A stretch of 64,000 nucleotides of DNA from CAWCDJ01 sp963794265 (GCA_963794265.1 CAWCDJ010000001.1:992001-1056000); one strand, 5' to 3'; positions 54,001-62,491 are shown, counted from the stretch's first letter. Made by a program: numbers and translations. The notes: generated from the letters alone by a model not told the origin.

Positions 54001-54060
54001 ACGCGCATCTCGCCATCTGAAGATTATCCGTCTCCGCCGGCCCGTCAAGATCAGCAACGG
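54001..54060. repeat. repeat B, copy 1 (degenerate centre)
   Basis: Starts acgcgcatctcgccatctga and ends gtcaagatcagcaacgg, with a diverged middle. See copies at 55591, 58505 and 62749, all in the same orientation. Confidence 0.65.
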
Positions 54061-54103
54061 GGGGGGGCACTCTGCTTGAAGGCGTGAGGAGGGCCGGTAG
54101 GCG

Positions 54104-55519
54104 CTACCGGGTCGGTGCGAGTGTTACATCCCTGGCGACATACAGGACCAACGCGATGCGGCCGGTGTCTTCCAGCCAATGATATTCCAGCACACCGGTG
54201 CCTGCTTTCTGCGGCGTGCTTCTCAGCGGAACTTCCGTCTCGCCGATCTTGAGGTGTACGTTTTCCACCGAAAGGTGCATGGAATCGACCGCGCCTGAGG
54301 CGGACGGCGCGGCTGTGGAAGTGACCTGGCCCTCTACTTTGGTCCCGGCTTTGGCGGCGATGACACCGCCTGCCTCCAGGTCTTGGGAAAGCACGAAGGT
54401 GACCGGCCTCGCGGTTCCCGTCGTGGCGGAACGCAGGTCCTCTACGGAAAACAGCGGCACCCGGGCGCCGTCGCGCAGAACCTGCTGCCGCCGTGCCACC
54501 GTTTTCGGCACGTGGGTCGTCACCCACCGGTAGACGAATTCCTGTATCAGATGATCGGTTGCCCTGCCGCTGAAACCCAGCAGAAAGCCATGAAAAGCGC
54601 GCAGTCCCGGGCGGGAGGTGTAGGAGTGGAGGGGGGATAAGATCTCCCGCGTGGCAAGTCCTCCGATCATATCGGAGTAGTCGGGCTGCCAGTGGCCGTT
54701 ATCGCCCTTGGCAACGAACGCGGTCCCGACGGCGTAAAGAAATCGTGAGCGGAGACTGCCGGTTCCTTTATAGAAGTAGCGCGGATCCTGGTGAAACACG
54801 GATTGGGTGAGGGTATGGCCGATCAAGACGTGGGTGACGGTGGCGGCGTAGTCCACGCCAAAGCGCTTCCCGTACCCTTCCATCCCCTGGCCGAATTGCC
54901 GGTCGGTGGTGTTGCGCCATTGTTCGATTCCGGCGCCGGCTGCGTTGCCCAGGATGGTCTCCGGATCGATCAGGGTTCGCAACCCAAGGTGAAACTTCTG
55001 GGCGGCGGTCAAAGGCGCGGCATTCGGATCGTAGCTGACGTAGAAGTTCGGAACAATCCCGAGCAATCGCTGTTTCTCCTCGGCGCGCACCTGCAGGACG
55101 GCCAGTTCGTGCGGCGGCAGAGTCACATCCACTTTGCTGATGGCGGGTGCGATCTGCAGAACGACCGGAGGGAGCGGTGGATTCTCCCCGGAAACCACGG
55201 AAACATTGCTCTTTTCGTCCATGAAACCACCAGCCGTGATGGTGAGGGTGTAGGCCCCGGGCTCGACCGCGGAGAAATGGAACGAGCCCGTCTGGTCGGT
55301 AAGAGTAGTGCGCAAGGCAGTGGACCCGGGCGCCTGTAATCTGACGATGGCGGCCTCCACCAACGATCCGGAGGAGTCCGCGACGGTGCCGCGGATGGTT
55401 CCGGGCGCAGGGCTAGTTTGTGCCGCGCATGACTGTGCAACCAGTAGGATGCAAATCGATGACGTAACAGCAGCCCCCCACCCGCCGCACGATTGGCCGC
55501 GTTGCAGCTGCGCTCGCAT
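54104..55519 (-). CDS. exported protein with carboxypeptidase-regulatory-like domain
   Basis: 471 residues. A signal peptide lies after a short basic lead (SSICILLVAQSCAAQTS). Residues about 40-115 are a CarboxypepD-reg domain (GTIRGTVADSSGSLVEAAIVRL, GSFHFSAVEPGAYTLTITAGGF). The rest is unique, with hydrophobic-aromatic strands and a beta-rich end. In acidobacteria this domain often opens TonB-receptor-like proteins, but no plug or barrel is visible here. Divergent from the ADOP gene. Confidence 0.8.
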   Translation of the reverse strand: MRAQLQRGQSCGGWGAAVTSSICILLVAQSCAAQTSPAPGTIRGTVADSSGSLVEAAIVRLQAPGSTALRTTLTDQTGSFHFSAVEPGAYTLTITAGGFMDEKSNVSVVSGENPPLPPVVLQIAPAISKVDVTLPPHELAVLQVRAEEKQRLLGIVPNFYVSYDPNAAPLTAAQKFHLGLRTLIDPETILGNAAGAGIEQWRNTTDRQFGQGMEGYGKRFGVDYAATVTHVLIGHTLTQSVFHQDPRYFYKGTGSLRSRFLYAVGTAFVAKGDNGHWQPDYSDMIGGLATREILSPLHSYTSRPGLRAFHGFLLGFSGRATDHLIQEFVYRWVTTHVPKTVARRQQVLRDGARVPLFSVEDLRSATTGTARPVTFVLSQDLEAGGVIAAKAGTKVEGQVTSTAAPSASGAVDSMHLSVENVHLKIGETEVPLRSTPQKAGTGVLEYHWLEDTGRIALVLYVARDVTLAPTR

Positions 55520-55819
55520 GAACTGATTCTCTCACCGCCAAAGTCGGCGGGGGAAATGGGCCGCCCGGCAATTGAGTACCGATATTGACGTATCGCGCCC
55601 GTCTCGCCATCTGACGCAGCCCCGACGGGAATGGCCGGCCTCTCAAGATAAGCAACGGCGACTACACGGCCATGTGGAATTGCTTCGCGGCCATTCGAAA
55701 CCGTTCGCGCATCTGCGAATCGGGCGCGAGCGTGAGGTTCTACCGCTAGGCATCGATCCGACTGGAAAGAACCGTAACCTTTTGCCGCTCGGGGAGTATC
55801 CATTAGCGGACCAGAAACC
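55520..55819. other. divergent intergenic region with repeat B copy 2
   Basis: 300 bases between the carboxypeptidase-regulatory gene and the permease gene. The only recognised element is repeat B copy 2 (55591-55671). Promoters for both genes are expected but not resolved. Confidence 0.5.
55591..55671. repeat. repeat B, copy 2
   Basis: Carries ctcgccatctgacgcagc and ends agcaacggcgactacacgg; extends to the right beyond copies 3 and 4 with similarity in ggcgacta...gaattg. Confidence 0.7.
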
Positions 55820-58381
55820 ATGAGACTGTTCACTTTCTGGGAGCAATTGCTTCAGGATGTACGCTACGCCGTGCGCATGATGGTCGCGCGACCCCTCTTC
55901 TCGGCCGTGGCAGCCCTCTCACTAGCCTTAGGGATTGGAGCTAACGTGGCTATTTACAGCTTCATCGATGCGATCCTGCTGCGCGCGCTGCCGGTGGCGG
56001 ACCCCGAGTCCCTGGTAGCGCTGAAGTGGCACAGCAAGGCGCAGCCGGCCGTTGCCCGCAGCCTGAACGGCGATATCGTCAGAGATCCGAGAACCGGGTT
56101 CACCGCCGACGGTTTCCCTTACGCTACCTGCGAATTGCTGCGCGACTCGAAGATCTTCTCGTCGGTGTTCGCGTTCACTGCGGCGGGCCGCCGAAACCTG
56201 GTGATCGGAGACGCAGGCGGTCTGGCCAGCGGGCAATACGTGTCCGGCGAGTTCTTCTCGGGTCTCGGGATTCCTCCCGCGGCGGGCCGCGTGATCTCGC
56301 CTTCCGATGACCGAGCGGGCGCTCCGCCGATCATGGTTCTCGACTACCAGTACGCCGAACGCCGCTTCGGCGATATTTCGCGCGCAGTAGGTCAGTCGGT
56401 ACGGGTTGAAGATGTGCTTTTCACGGTGGTCGGGGTCACACCGGCGGAGTTTTTCGGGGCTGACCCGTCCGTCCGGTCCGACTTTTATGTTCCGCTTCAC
56501 GCCGAACCCCTGATGGACCCCCTGTCCTTGACAGGGCTCGATCCAAACCGAAGGTTCACCGAAGAGACGTTTTATTGGGTCCGATTGTGGGGACGCCTCC
56601 AACGCGGCGTCACTTTGGAGCAGGCGCACGCCGCGCTCACGCCGGTGTTCCGCCGTTTTGTGGAAGCCAGCGCAATTACCGATAAGGAACGCACTGATCT
56701 CCCGGCCCTCCTCCTGCAGGAAGGCGCCGGGGGATTGGACAGCCTACGCCGTCAGTACGCCAAGCCCCTTTACGTCCTGATGACTATGGTGGGGCTGATC
56801 CTGGCGATCGCGTGCGCCAATATCGCCAATCTCCTGCTGGCGCGAGCCACGGGCCGGCAGCGCGAAATCGCACTCCGCCTGAGCCTGGGCGCGGACCGCG
56901 GGCGCCTGGCGCGGCAGCTGCTTACCGAATCGGCGCTGCTGAGCTCGGTCGGCGGCGCGCTGGGCCTGGGTTTCGCAGTCTGGGGAATTCGCGGGTTGAC
57001 CGCACTCATTGGGAACGGACGGGAGAACTTCACGCTCCACGCAACCTTGAATTGGCACGTGTTCGCAATCGGCTTAGCTCTGTCTCTCGTGACCGGGATA
57101 CTGTTCGGCTTGGCTCCAGCTCTTCGGTCGACGCGCGTCGATCTGAACCACCTACTCCGGCAGGCTCGCGCCGGTGGCCCGCCGCAGCGCTTGTTCGCGC
57201 GCTTGCGAGTGACGCCAAACCAGGTGCTGGTGGTTTCTCAAATCGCGGTTTCACTCCTGCTTTTGATGACCGCCAGCCTTTTCGTCCGGACACTCGTCAA
57301 CCTGAATGCCGTCAATCTCGGATTCAACAGCGAACGGGTGCTCCTGTTCACTCTCAACGCGCGGCAGGCCGGATATAGGGATTTCGCGATCGTGCAATTC
57401 TACGAAGAGGTGAGGGCGCGGCTGAGTACGATTCCCGGTGTACGTGGAGTCAGCACGTCCAACGTCGCATTGATCTCCGGCTCGGAGAGTAGTACCAGCA
57501 TCAAGATTGCCGGCTACACCGGTAATAACAGACAGGTCTCGTTCCTGTACGTGGGGCCCGGCTTCCTCTCGAACATGCAGATTCCGATTCTTCTTGGGCG
57601 TGAGATCGACCAACGAGACTTGTACAGGGGCTCCGGCGTCGCGGTCGTCAACCAGGAGTTCGCGCGGACTTACTTCACTAACGAAAACCCCGTCGGACGG
57701 CATTTCAGCATGGGTATGATCGGCGCGGTGCCGGATCTGGAGGTCGTCGGTGTTTCCCAGGATGCCCGGTACAATTCCCTGAAGCAGGATATTGCACCGA
57801 CCGTATACCTGTCTTACTCGACCAACTTGATCACTCTCCGTGGAGGGATGGTATTCGAGGTGCGTGCCGCTGGCGATCCGAATGCCATTGCCCACGCCGT
57901 GCGCACAGCACTCCGGCAGCAGGATGCGAACGTCCCCATCTCCGACATTTCGACGCAAGCCCAGCGCATCGATCAATCCATGAGCCAGGAGCGCACGTTT
58001 GCGACGCTGTGCACCTGTTTCGCTCTGCTTGCGGTGCTGATCGCCTGCATAGGTTTATATGGGACCATGGCATATACCGTTGCGCGCCGCACAAGCGAGA
58101 TCGGAATTCGAGTGGCTCTGGGGGCGCAGCGACGCAGCGTGGTCTCGATGGTACTCGGTGAAGCGCTAGCGATGGCGGCGGTCGGTCTCGGCATCGGAAT
58201 ACCAGCAACCCTTGTGGCAGCGCGCGTGTTAGAGACGTTCCTGTTCCGGATCAAGCCGAACGATCCGATGGCGCTAGCCGCTGCCGTCGCAATCCTGCTC
58301 GCAGCCGTGCTTGCAGCCGGCTATGGCCCCGCTTTCCGCGCATCGCGTGTGGACCCGTGGACCGCACTTCGGGAAGAGTAA
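55820..58381 (+). CDS. ADOP-type ABC transporter permease (MacB/FtsX duplicated)
   Basis: 853 residues. Two MacB periplasmic core/FtsX units: the first starts MMVARPLFSAVAALSLALGIGANV with its FtsX helices about 320-440 (VGLILAIACANIANLLLARAT), the second core about 475-690 and FtsX helices about 735-846 (CFALLAVLIACIGLYGTMAY, RRTSEIGIRVALGAQR). Acidobacterial duplicated orphan permeases lack their own ATPase gene, as here. They may export peptides or antibiotics with a shared ATPase. No PadR-type HTH domain is attached. Confidence 0.92.
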   Translation: MRLFTFWEQLLQDVRYAVRMMVARPLFSAVAALSLALGIGANVAIYSFIDAILLRALPVADPESLVALKWHSKAQPAVARSLNGDIVRDPRTGFTADGFPYATCELLRDSKIFSSVFAFTAAGRRNLVIGDAGGLASGQYVSGEFFSGLGIPPAAGRVISPSDDRAGAPPIMVLDYQYAERRFGDISRAVGQSVRVEDVLFTVVGVTPAEFFGADPSVRSDFYVPLHAEPLMDPLSLTGLDPNRRFTEETFYWVRLWGRLQRGVTLEQAHAALTPVFRRFVEASAITDKERTDLPALLLQEGAGGLDSLRRQYAKPLYVLMTMVGLILAIACANIANLLLARATGRQREIALRLSLGADRGRLARQLLTESALLSSVGGALGLGFAVWGIRGLTALIGNGRENFTLHATLNWHVFAIGLALSLVTGILFGLAPALRSTRVDLNHLLRQARAGGPPQRLFARLRVTPNQVLVVSQIAVSLLLLMTASLFVRTLVNLNAVNLGFNSERVLLFTLNARQAGYRDFAIVQFYEEVRARLSTIPGVRGVSTSNVALISGSESSTSIKIAGYTGNNRQVSFLYVGPGFLSNMQIPILLGREIDQRDLYRGSGVAVVNQEFARTYFTNENPVGRHFSMGMIGAVPDLEVVGVSQDARYNSLKQDIAPTVYLSYSTNLITLRGGMVFEVRAAGDPNAIAHAVRTALRQQDANVPISDISTQAQRIDQSMSQERTFATLCTCFALLAVLIACIGLYGTMAYTVARRTSEIGIRVALGAQRRSVVSMVLGEALAMAAVGLGIGIPATLVAARVLETFLFRIKPNDPMALAAAVAILLAAVLAAGYGPAFRASRVDPWTALREE

Positions 58382-58504
58382 CCCCCCAGGTGGTGGCGAA
58401 TGCGCGCGTTCCGTCCGGAGTCCAGGCGTTCAGCGTGCCGATTTGATATCACGGCCGGACCGCACGGGAAACACGAAGTTGGGCTGTTCGGCCTCAAGTT
58501 GCGG

Positions 58505-58577
58505 TATCACGCGCATCTCGCCGCCTGACGCAGCTCCGGGAGTGTCGCCGGTCAAGATCAGCAACGGCGACTAGACG
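58505..58577. repeat. repeat B, copy 3
   Basis: tatcacgcgcatctcgccgc through gtcaagatcagcaacggcgacta. Ends about 10 bases before the truncated IS200-type transposase. Confidence 0.75.
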
Positions 58578-58587
58578 TCAAGTTGAA

Positions 58588-58848
58588 TTGCGTGATCGGC
58601 AGTTCGCGCCTGCACACATGGCGCCGGCGAAGCTGGCGCAGTACATCAAGGGGCGCTCTTCGCAGCGGTTGCAAGATGAATTTCCGGAGCTGCGGAAACG
58701 GTACTGGGGGCAGCACCTGTGGGCGCGGGGATACTTTTGCGCGACAGTCGGCGTGGTGGACGAGCCGACCATCAAAGCGTACATCAAGAGCCAAAGGTGG
58801 GACGAAGATGATCAGGGTTTCAAGGTCACCGCGCCGACGGAGCCTTGA
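58588..58848 (+). pseudogene. IS200/IS605-type Y1 transposase, N-terminal half missing
   Basis: 86 residues readable from a TTG. They match only the second half of TnpA-Y1: LAQYIKGRSSQRLQDEFPEL, KRYWGQHLWARGYFCATVG and the VDEPTIKAYIKSQ helix that carries the catalytic Tyr. The HUH histidine motif that should precede is absent, cut near repeat B copy 3. Inactive; it shows past transposition. Hairpins typical of the right end follow downstream. Confidence 0.85.
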
Positions 58849-58883
58849 GCCGGCTGTGAGCCGGGAATTCTTCAGCTGCAAGC

Positions 58884-58925
58884 CGACTTTCAGTCGAAAC
58901 ACAACCTACCGGCTTTAGCCTGTAG
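58884..58925. repeat. right-end hairpins of the IS200/IS605 relic
   Basis: cgact-ttc-agtcg (58884-58896) and ctaccggctttagcctgtag (58906-58925), the latter with paired ctac/gtag and ggct/agcc arms. Subterminal hairpins are recognition sites for Y1 transposases. Confidence 0.5.
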
Positions 58926-58985
58926 TCGTTTAGAGAAGGCCATTCAATTGCTCTTGTCTGACGTCAGAGGGAGGACGGCTTGGAC

Positions 58986-59290
58986 ATGCCGGAAGCGACC
59001 TGGGAACCTCACGACCAACACGAACGGCTCACGACGAAGAGTGACCTGCCAGGCAGTGTCTACGCGTCTCCGAGACAGCGTAAGGAACCGCTGACCGACG
59101 CAGAACACGTGCGTAGCGCGGTCGCCCGGTTCGAGATCGTGATTTGGCGTTCGCGAACATCCAGAAAGCTGCACGGCACTATGGTGTCAACCTCTCGGAA
59201 AGGTCGCGGCACGATCTGAGCGTCCACCGGCAGAAGAGAAGAAAAGGACCACAGATGCGCCGTGACGTGAACCGCGGAGGCAAGAAATGA
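58986..59290 (+). pseudogene. frameshifted DUF6582-like small gene
   Basis: From ATG 58986 the frame gives LPGSVYASPRQRKEPLTDAE and HVRSAVARFEIV, the conserved start of a small domain seen in many bacteria. After FEIV the match moves to another frame, where LAFANIQKAARHYGVNLSER completes the expected helix, and that frame runs to a TGA overlapping the next start (59288-59290). A small deletion with frameshift near 59135 explains this. Translation of the second half may still couple the next gene. Confidence 0.6.
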
Positions 59291-60192
59291 AAGCAGTCGT
59301 CGTCCACAAGTATGGTGGTCCGGAGGTTCTGAAGTTCGAGGACTATCCGGATCCGGCGCCGGGTGCGGCCGAGGTGCTCGTGCGAGTCGCCGCCGCGAGC
59401 GTGAACCCGCTCGATTACAAGCGGCGCGCCGGATTAACGGACGACTATTATCCGATCCATTTCCCGGGCCTCATAGGGGTCGATATGGCGGGAACCGTCG
59501 TGAAGATCGGGCCGGAGGTGGAAGGGTTTTCCGTCGGCGATCAGGTCTTCTCTATGGCAGACAATACTTACGCTGAGCTTTGTGTCGTCAGTGCGGCGAT
59601 CCTGGCGAAGGTCCCCAAGGGCCTCGATTTGATCCAAGCGGCGGCGCTGCCGCTGGTGACGATAACGGGCAACCAGCTCCTTTCGGCTACAGGGATCAAA
59701 GCGGGCCAGACGGTTTTGGTTGTAGGCGCTGTGGGAAATGTCGGGCGTTCGGCGGTATTCACCGCCAAGGAACGCGGGGCGACCGTGATAGCGGGGGTCT
59801 TGAAGAGGCAGATGGATGAGGCGAGGACTGCCGGCGCGGACCAGGCGGTCGCAACCGACGACGATACAGCGATTGCAAATCTTCCGCCGCTCGACGCGGT
59901 GGCGGATGCGGTCAACGGAACAACCGCCGAAAAACTGATCGCCAAGGTCAAGCCGGGAGGAGTGTTTGCTTCGGTGCTTAGAACACCCCAGACGGCCGCG
60001 AATTACCCGTCTGTAAAGGCGGTGTACGTATTCTCGAAATTCGACAGGACAAAGCTCGAGTTCATGGCTGAAGCCGTGCGAGATGGCAAGCTGGTGATCC
60101 CGATTAGCGAGACCCTGCCGCTCAGGGAAGCGGCCGAGGCTCAAGCAGCGGCAGAGAAGGGTGTTAACGGGAAGATCTTGCTAGTCCCTTGA
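59287..60192 (+). CDS. zinc-free medium-chain reductase (quinone oxidoreductase type)
   Basis: 301 residues. MKAVVVHKYGGPEVLKFEDY start, catalytic-domain GVDMAGTVVKIGPEVEGFSVGD, and NADPH-binding VLVVGAVGNVGRSAVFTAKE near 140-160. The Cys and His zinc ligands of alcohol dehydrogenases are absent. Likely an NADPH quinone or enone reductase. ATGA overlaps the frameshifted gene upstream. The VOC gene lies 64 bases downstream. Confidence 0.9.
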   Translation: MKAVVVHKYGGPEVLKFEDYPDPAPGAAEVLVRVAAASVNPLDYKRRAGLTDDYYPIHFPGLIGVDMAGTVVKIGPEVEGFSVGDQVFSMADNTYAELCVVSAAILAKVPKGLDLIQAAALPLVTITGNQLLSATGIKAGQTVLVVGAVGNVGRSAVFTAKERGATVIAGVLKRQMDEARTAGADQAVATDDDTAIANLPPLDAVADAVNGTTAEKLIAKVKPGGVFASVLRTPQTAANYPSVKAVYVFSKFDRTKLEFMAEAVRDGKLVIPISETLPLREAAEAQAAAEKGVNGKILLVP

Positions 60193-60256
60193 CATTACTT
60201 TGCGAACAGAGGACACGAAAGGAAACCAGAAACCGAAAAGGGATTTGGAGTCATCA

Positions 60257-60703
60257 ATGAACAGTGTACAGATCGAACAGAAGAGCTATGAGATGCCCCC
60301 GCGGGAGGGGTTCAGCGTCGCATATTTTCTCACTGTCGCCGACATCGAGCGATCGGCTCGCTACTACGAAAAGGTTTTCGGTGCTCGCATCCTGAGCCTG
60401 GGTGACGGCAACGCGCCTGGGTACCTTCAGCTTGCGAATATCTGGATGATTCTGAACGTTGGAGGCGGGCCGACCGCGGATAAGCCGACGGTAACGCTCA
60501 GCGTCCCCGACCCGAATCACATCAACAGCTTTATGAATTTCCGCGTTGCGGATATTCAAACGTGCTATGAATCATGGAAGAGTCGCGGAGCGGAGTTCAT
60601 CACGGAGCCGATACCCAAGTACGGCGAGATTCGCTGCTACATCCGCGATCCTGACGGTTATATTATCGAAGTCGGACAGAGCACCGACCTTAAGTACGGT
60701 TAA
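60257..60703 (+). CDS. VOC family (glyoxalase/bleomycin-resistance-like) protein
   Basis: 148 residues from ATG 60257 (ttggag ribosome site). Paired beta-alpha-beta-beta-beta units: AYFLTVADIERSARYYEKVFG, NHINSFMNFRVADIQTCYES and CYIRDPDGYIIEVGQS. Glu at the end of IIEVGQS is a usual metal ligand; the first His ligand is not obvious. May bind or modify small toxic molecules. Same strand as the MDR gene, probably one unit. Confidence 0.85.
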   Translation: MNSVQIEQKSYEMPPREGFSVAYFLTVADIERSARYYEKVFGARILSLGDGNAPGYLQLANIWMILNVGGGPTADKPTVTLSVPDPNHINSFMNFRVADIQTCYESWKSRGAEFITEPIPKYGEIRCYIRDPDGYIIEVGQSTDLKYG

Positions 60704-61059
60704 ACGCTCAAGCCGGATGGGACGCGGATCTGAATTCTTACGGATCTCCGCTTAGTGCTAGCCCATCGGGGCGAACGACACAACACCGCTCGGCCGCGGC
60801 TCCGAGTTGGCAGGCGCACTAGCTATAGCTAGTCTGAGGTATAGAAACGAGGATCATATGATCACGCGGATGACCGCCTCCATCACGTCGAATACGCTCG
60901 GTGTGAACGTTTTTGCCGCCCCGGGCGCCTGAGGTGAACGGCCGCTCGCGTATTTAAGGATGGCCGCAAGCGACCCCGAGGCCGCGATCGCACTCCGTCC
61001 GAATGGTCGGCGGCTCGGAGAAAGAGTCCGCCCGAATCCCCTGTGCCGTGCTCATCCCG
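60704..61059. other. gene-free stretch with two perfect palindromes and a 24-codon frame
   Basis: Holds the 16-bp palindrome at 60818-60833, the 12-bp palindrome gatcatatgatc (60852-60863) and a short frame starting inside it (60858-60932, MITRMTASITSNTLGV...). The left end of repeat A copy 2 closes it. No full gene. Confidence 0.5.
60818..60833. promoter_or_regulatory. perfect 16-bp palindrome actagctatagctagt
   Basis: Exact dyad placed between a TTGGCA box (60807-60812) and a possible start region, an operator-like position. No regulator gene is adjacent. Confidence 0.45.
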
Positions 61060-61063
61060 TCAC
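61003..61063. repeat. 61-bp repeat A, copy 2
   Basis: atggtcggcggctcggagaa to ctcatcccgtcac. Its last bases supply the stop codon of the reverse frame at 61060. Confidence 0.75.
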
Positions 61064-61323
61064 CCATTCCACATTGACCATGACCAGGTATCATCTGAAT
61101 TCGCCAGCACACCTTTTTCAGCGTAGTCACGGATGAGCGAAGACCGGACCATCGGCACCCATTTCGCTGGCATCTCGGCCAGCTTATCGGCGGAAATCCC
61201 GTACTTGGCCATCCGATCCACGAAAGCTCCTCGCCCTGTCGGGCGATAGACCCGAGCGAAGGCCAATACCCAAAGGGTGCTGCGTCCGCCGCAAACGCCA
61301 GCGGCTTCGTTCAAACGCCCCAA
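61060..61323 (-). CDS. hypothetical protein, possibly truncated by repeat A
   Basis: 87 residues. The C-terminal half reads like a real domain (KYGISADKLAEMPAKWVPMV, SLIRDYAEKGVLANSDDTW) while the first 35 are basic and Gly-rich. The stop codon lies inside repeat A copy 2, so the original C-terminus may be lost. Family unknown; low support. Confidence 0.4.
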   Translation of the reverse strand: MGRLNEAAGVCGGRSTLWVLAFARVYRPTGRGAFVDRMAKYGISADKLAEMPAKWVPMVRSSLIRDYAEKGVLANSDDTWSWSMWNG

Positions 61324-61392
61324 TCGAAAGTGCCCCGGCGGCCACCATCACGGCAAAACTCGGGCTTCGCACGCCGGGGCACTTCCGATTGG
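61320..61392. repeat. 21-bp inverted repeat with 31-bp spacer
   Basis: ccaatcgaaagtgccccggcg and, in reverse, cgccggggcacttccgattgg; one mismatch. No T run. Overlaps the start of the hypothetical gene. Confidence 0.65.
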
Positions 61393-61584
61393 ATCATAGC
61401 GTTTATCACGAGCAATCCGCATGGTGACAGGAATCCGTCTCATATCTGCGAATTGGGCGTCATGCGTCGCGCTTCACAGGGGGTAAGTCCTGCAACGACT
61501 CGATTATGGAAATGAGTCGTACTCGACCCAAACTAAGTTGGACGCCCGCTCATAACCGGGCAGCCGACGCCAAGATCGATGACT

Positions 61585-62112
61585 TCATGACCGTTCCACG
61601 CTCGCTCCCGGGGCGGCGAGAAGCTGGTCCAACTGCTCGAACTGCTCGCCAGACCAACTTATACTTCCAGAGGCCGTTGCATCGTCGAGGGCTTTTTTTG
61701 AGGGATAGAGTTCGTGTATAACGACGAGGGTCTCGCCACCCCTTTCTTCGAAGGTCACGGTGGTGACGGGCCCATCCTCATCACCTTCGTCATTCGTCCA
61801 GACGAGGCGGGAGCCCGGAGTCACTTCGACGTACCTACCATAGAATGGCATGGGCTGCTCTGAGGAAGGGTGACTGAACACGAAACGGTACGTGCCCTCC
61901 GTACGAACATCAGCCTCGCAGGAAAGGAAGGACGCTCCAAATGACTTCGGTACCCACCACCGCTTGAGCAGTTCGGGTTTGGTCCACGCATCGAAAACAA
62001 TATGCGCCGGACCGTTGAAGGTTCGAGTCACGACGAGCTCACGCTCGGACTTCCGTTCCACTGTCGTGTCGTACTTTGTGGGGTTGATTTCACTATCTTT
62101 TCTTCCGTACAT
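61585..62112 (-). CDS. SRPBCC/AHSA1 domain protein
   Basis: 175 residues. START-like fold: ELVVTRTFNGPAHIVFDAWT, LLKRWWVPKSFG, GTYRFVFSHP, GRYVEVTPGSRLVWTNDEG, then TTVTFEERGGETLVVIHE. Members bind lipophilic or stress-related ligands and pair widely with ArsR-type regulators. It overlaps the end of the regulator gene by 20 bases, so the two form one operon. Confidence 0.9.
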   Translation of the reverse strand: MYGRKDSEINPTKYDTTVERKSERELVVTRTFNGPAHIVFDAWTKPELLKRWWVPKSFGASFLSCEADVRTEGTYRFVFSHPSSEQPMPFYGRYVEVTPGSRLVWTNDEGDEDGPVTTVTFEERGGETLVVIHELYPSKKALDDATASGSISWSGEQFEQLDQLLAAPGASVERS

Positions 62113-62455
62113 CGGCTTTCTCCTTCTGTTTCAATTCCTCGACAAGCTTGTCCAATTCATCGAAGCGTGCGGCCCAGCACTGGTGGTACCTCTCGATCCA
62201 TGCCGCCTCTGCCTCCAGTCCGCGCAGGCCGAGCTTGCAGGTCCGCACGCGCCCGACCTTCTCTGTGGTGACGAGCCCCGCCTGCTCCAGGACGCCGACG
62301 TGCTTCTTCATGCCCGTTAGGGTCATGTGAAACTTCTCGGCAAGGTCCGTGATCGAAGCGTCCGCGCGTCCGAGTTGTTCCAGAACGCCGCGTCGGGTGG
62401 CATCCGAGAGCGCGGCGAACGAAGCATCGAGGACGGTTCCCGTATACTGAACCAC
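62093..62455 (-). CDS. ArsR-family transcriptional repressor, leaderless GTG start
   Basis: 120 residues from GTG 62455 (MVQYTGTVLDASFAALSDAT start, as in relatives). Winged helix: RRGVLEQLGRADASITDLAEKF, LTGMKKHVGVLEQAGLVTTEKVGR. No metal cysteines in helix 3, so it senses something other than arsenic-type metals. It probably represses its own operon with the AHSA1 gene, since a 26-bp palindrome covers its -10 box and start codon. A longer frame to 62575 has no support. Confidence 0.88.
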   Translation of the reverse strand: MVQYTGTVLDASFAALSDATRRGVLEQLGRADASITDLAEKFHMTLTGMKKHVGVLEQAGLVTTEKVGRVRTCKLGLRGLEAEAAWIERYHQCWAARFDELDKLVEELKQKEKADVRKKR

Positions 62456-62468
62456 GTGGTTCAGTATA
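62443..62468. promoter_or_regulatory. 26-bp perfect palindrome, probable ArsR operator
   Basis: Half-site tatactgaaccac and its exact complement. On the minus strand it contains the -10 box TATACT and the GTG start. The inner accacgtggt dyad resembles AACCAnnTGGTT-type sites of ArsR regulators. Confidence 0.75.
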
Positions 62469-62491
62469 TAACCAGGATAGGCGACATGCAA
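62463..62491 (-). promoter_or_regulatory. sigma-70 promoter of the arsR-AHSA1 operon
   Basis: TTGCAT (62486-62491), 17-bp spacer, TATACT (62463-62468) on the minus strand. The expected start of transcription is at or next to the GTG at 62455. Confidence 0.65.

Noticed and set aside
52570..54057. 495-codon reverse frame
   Set aside because: Antisense to the SDR gene, which has a full Rossmann motif set and ribosome site.
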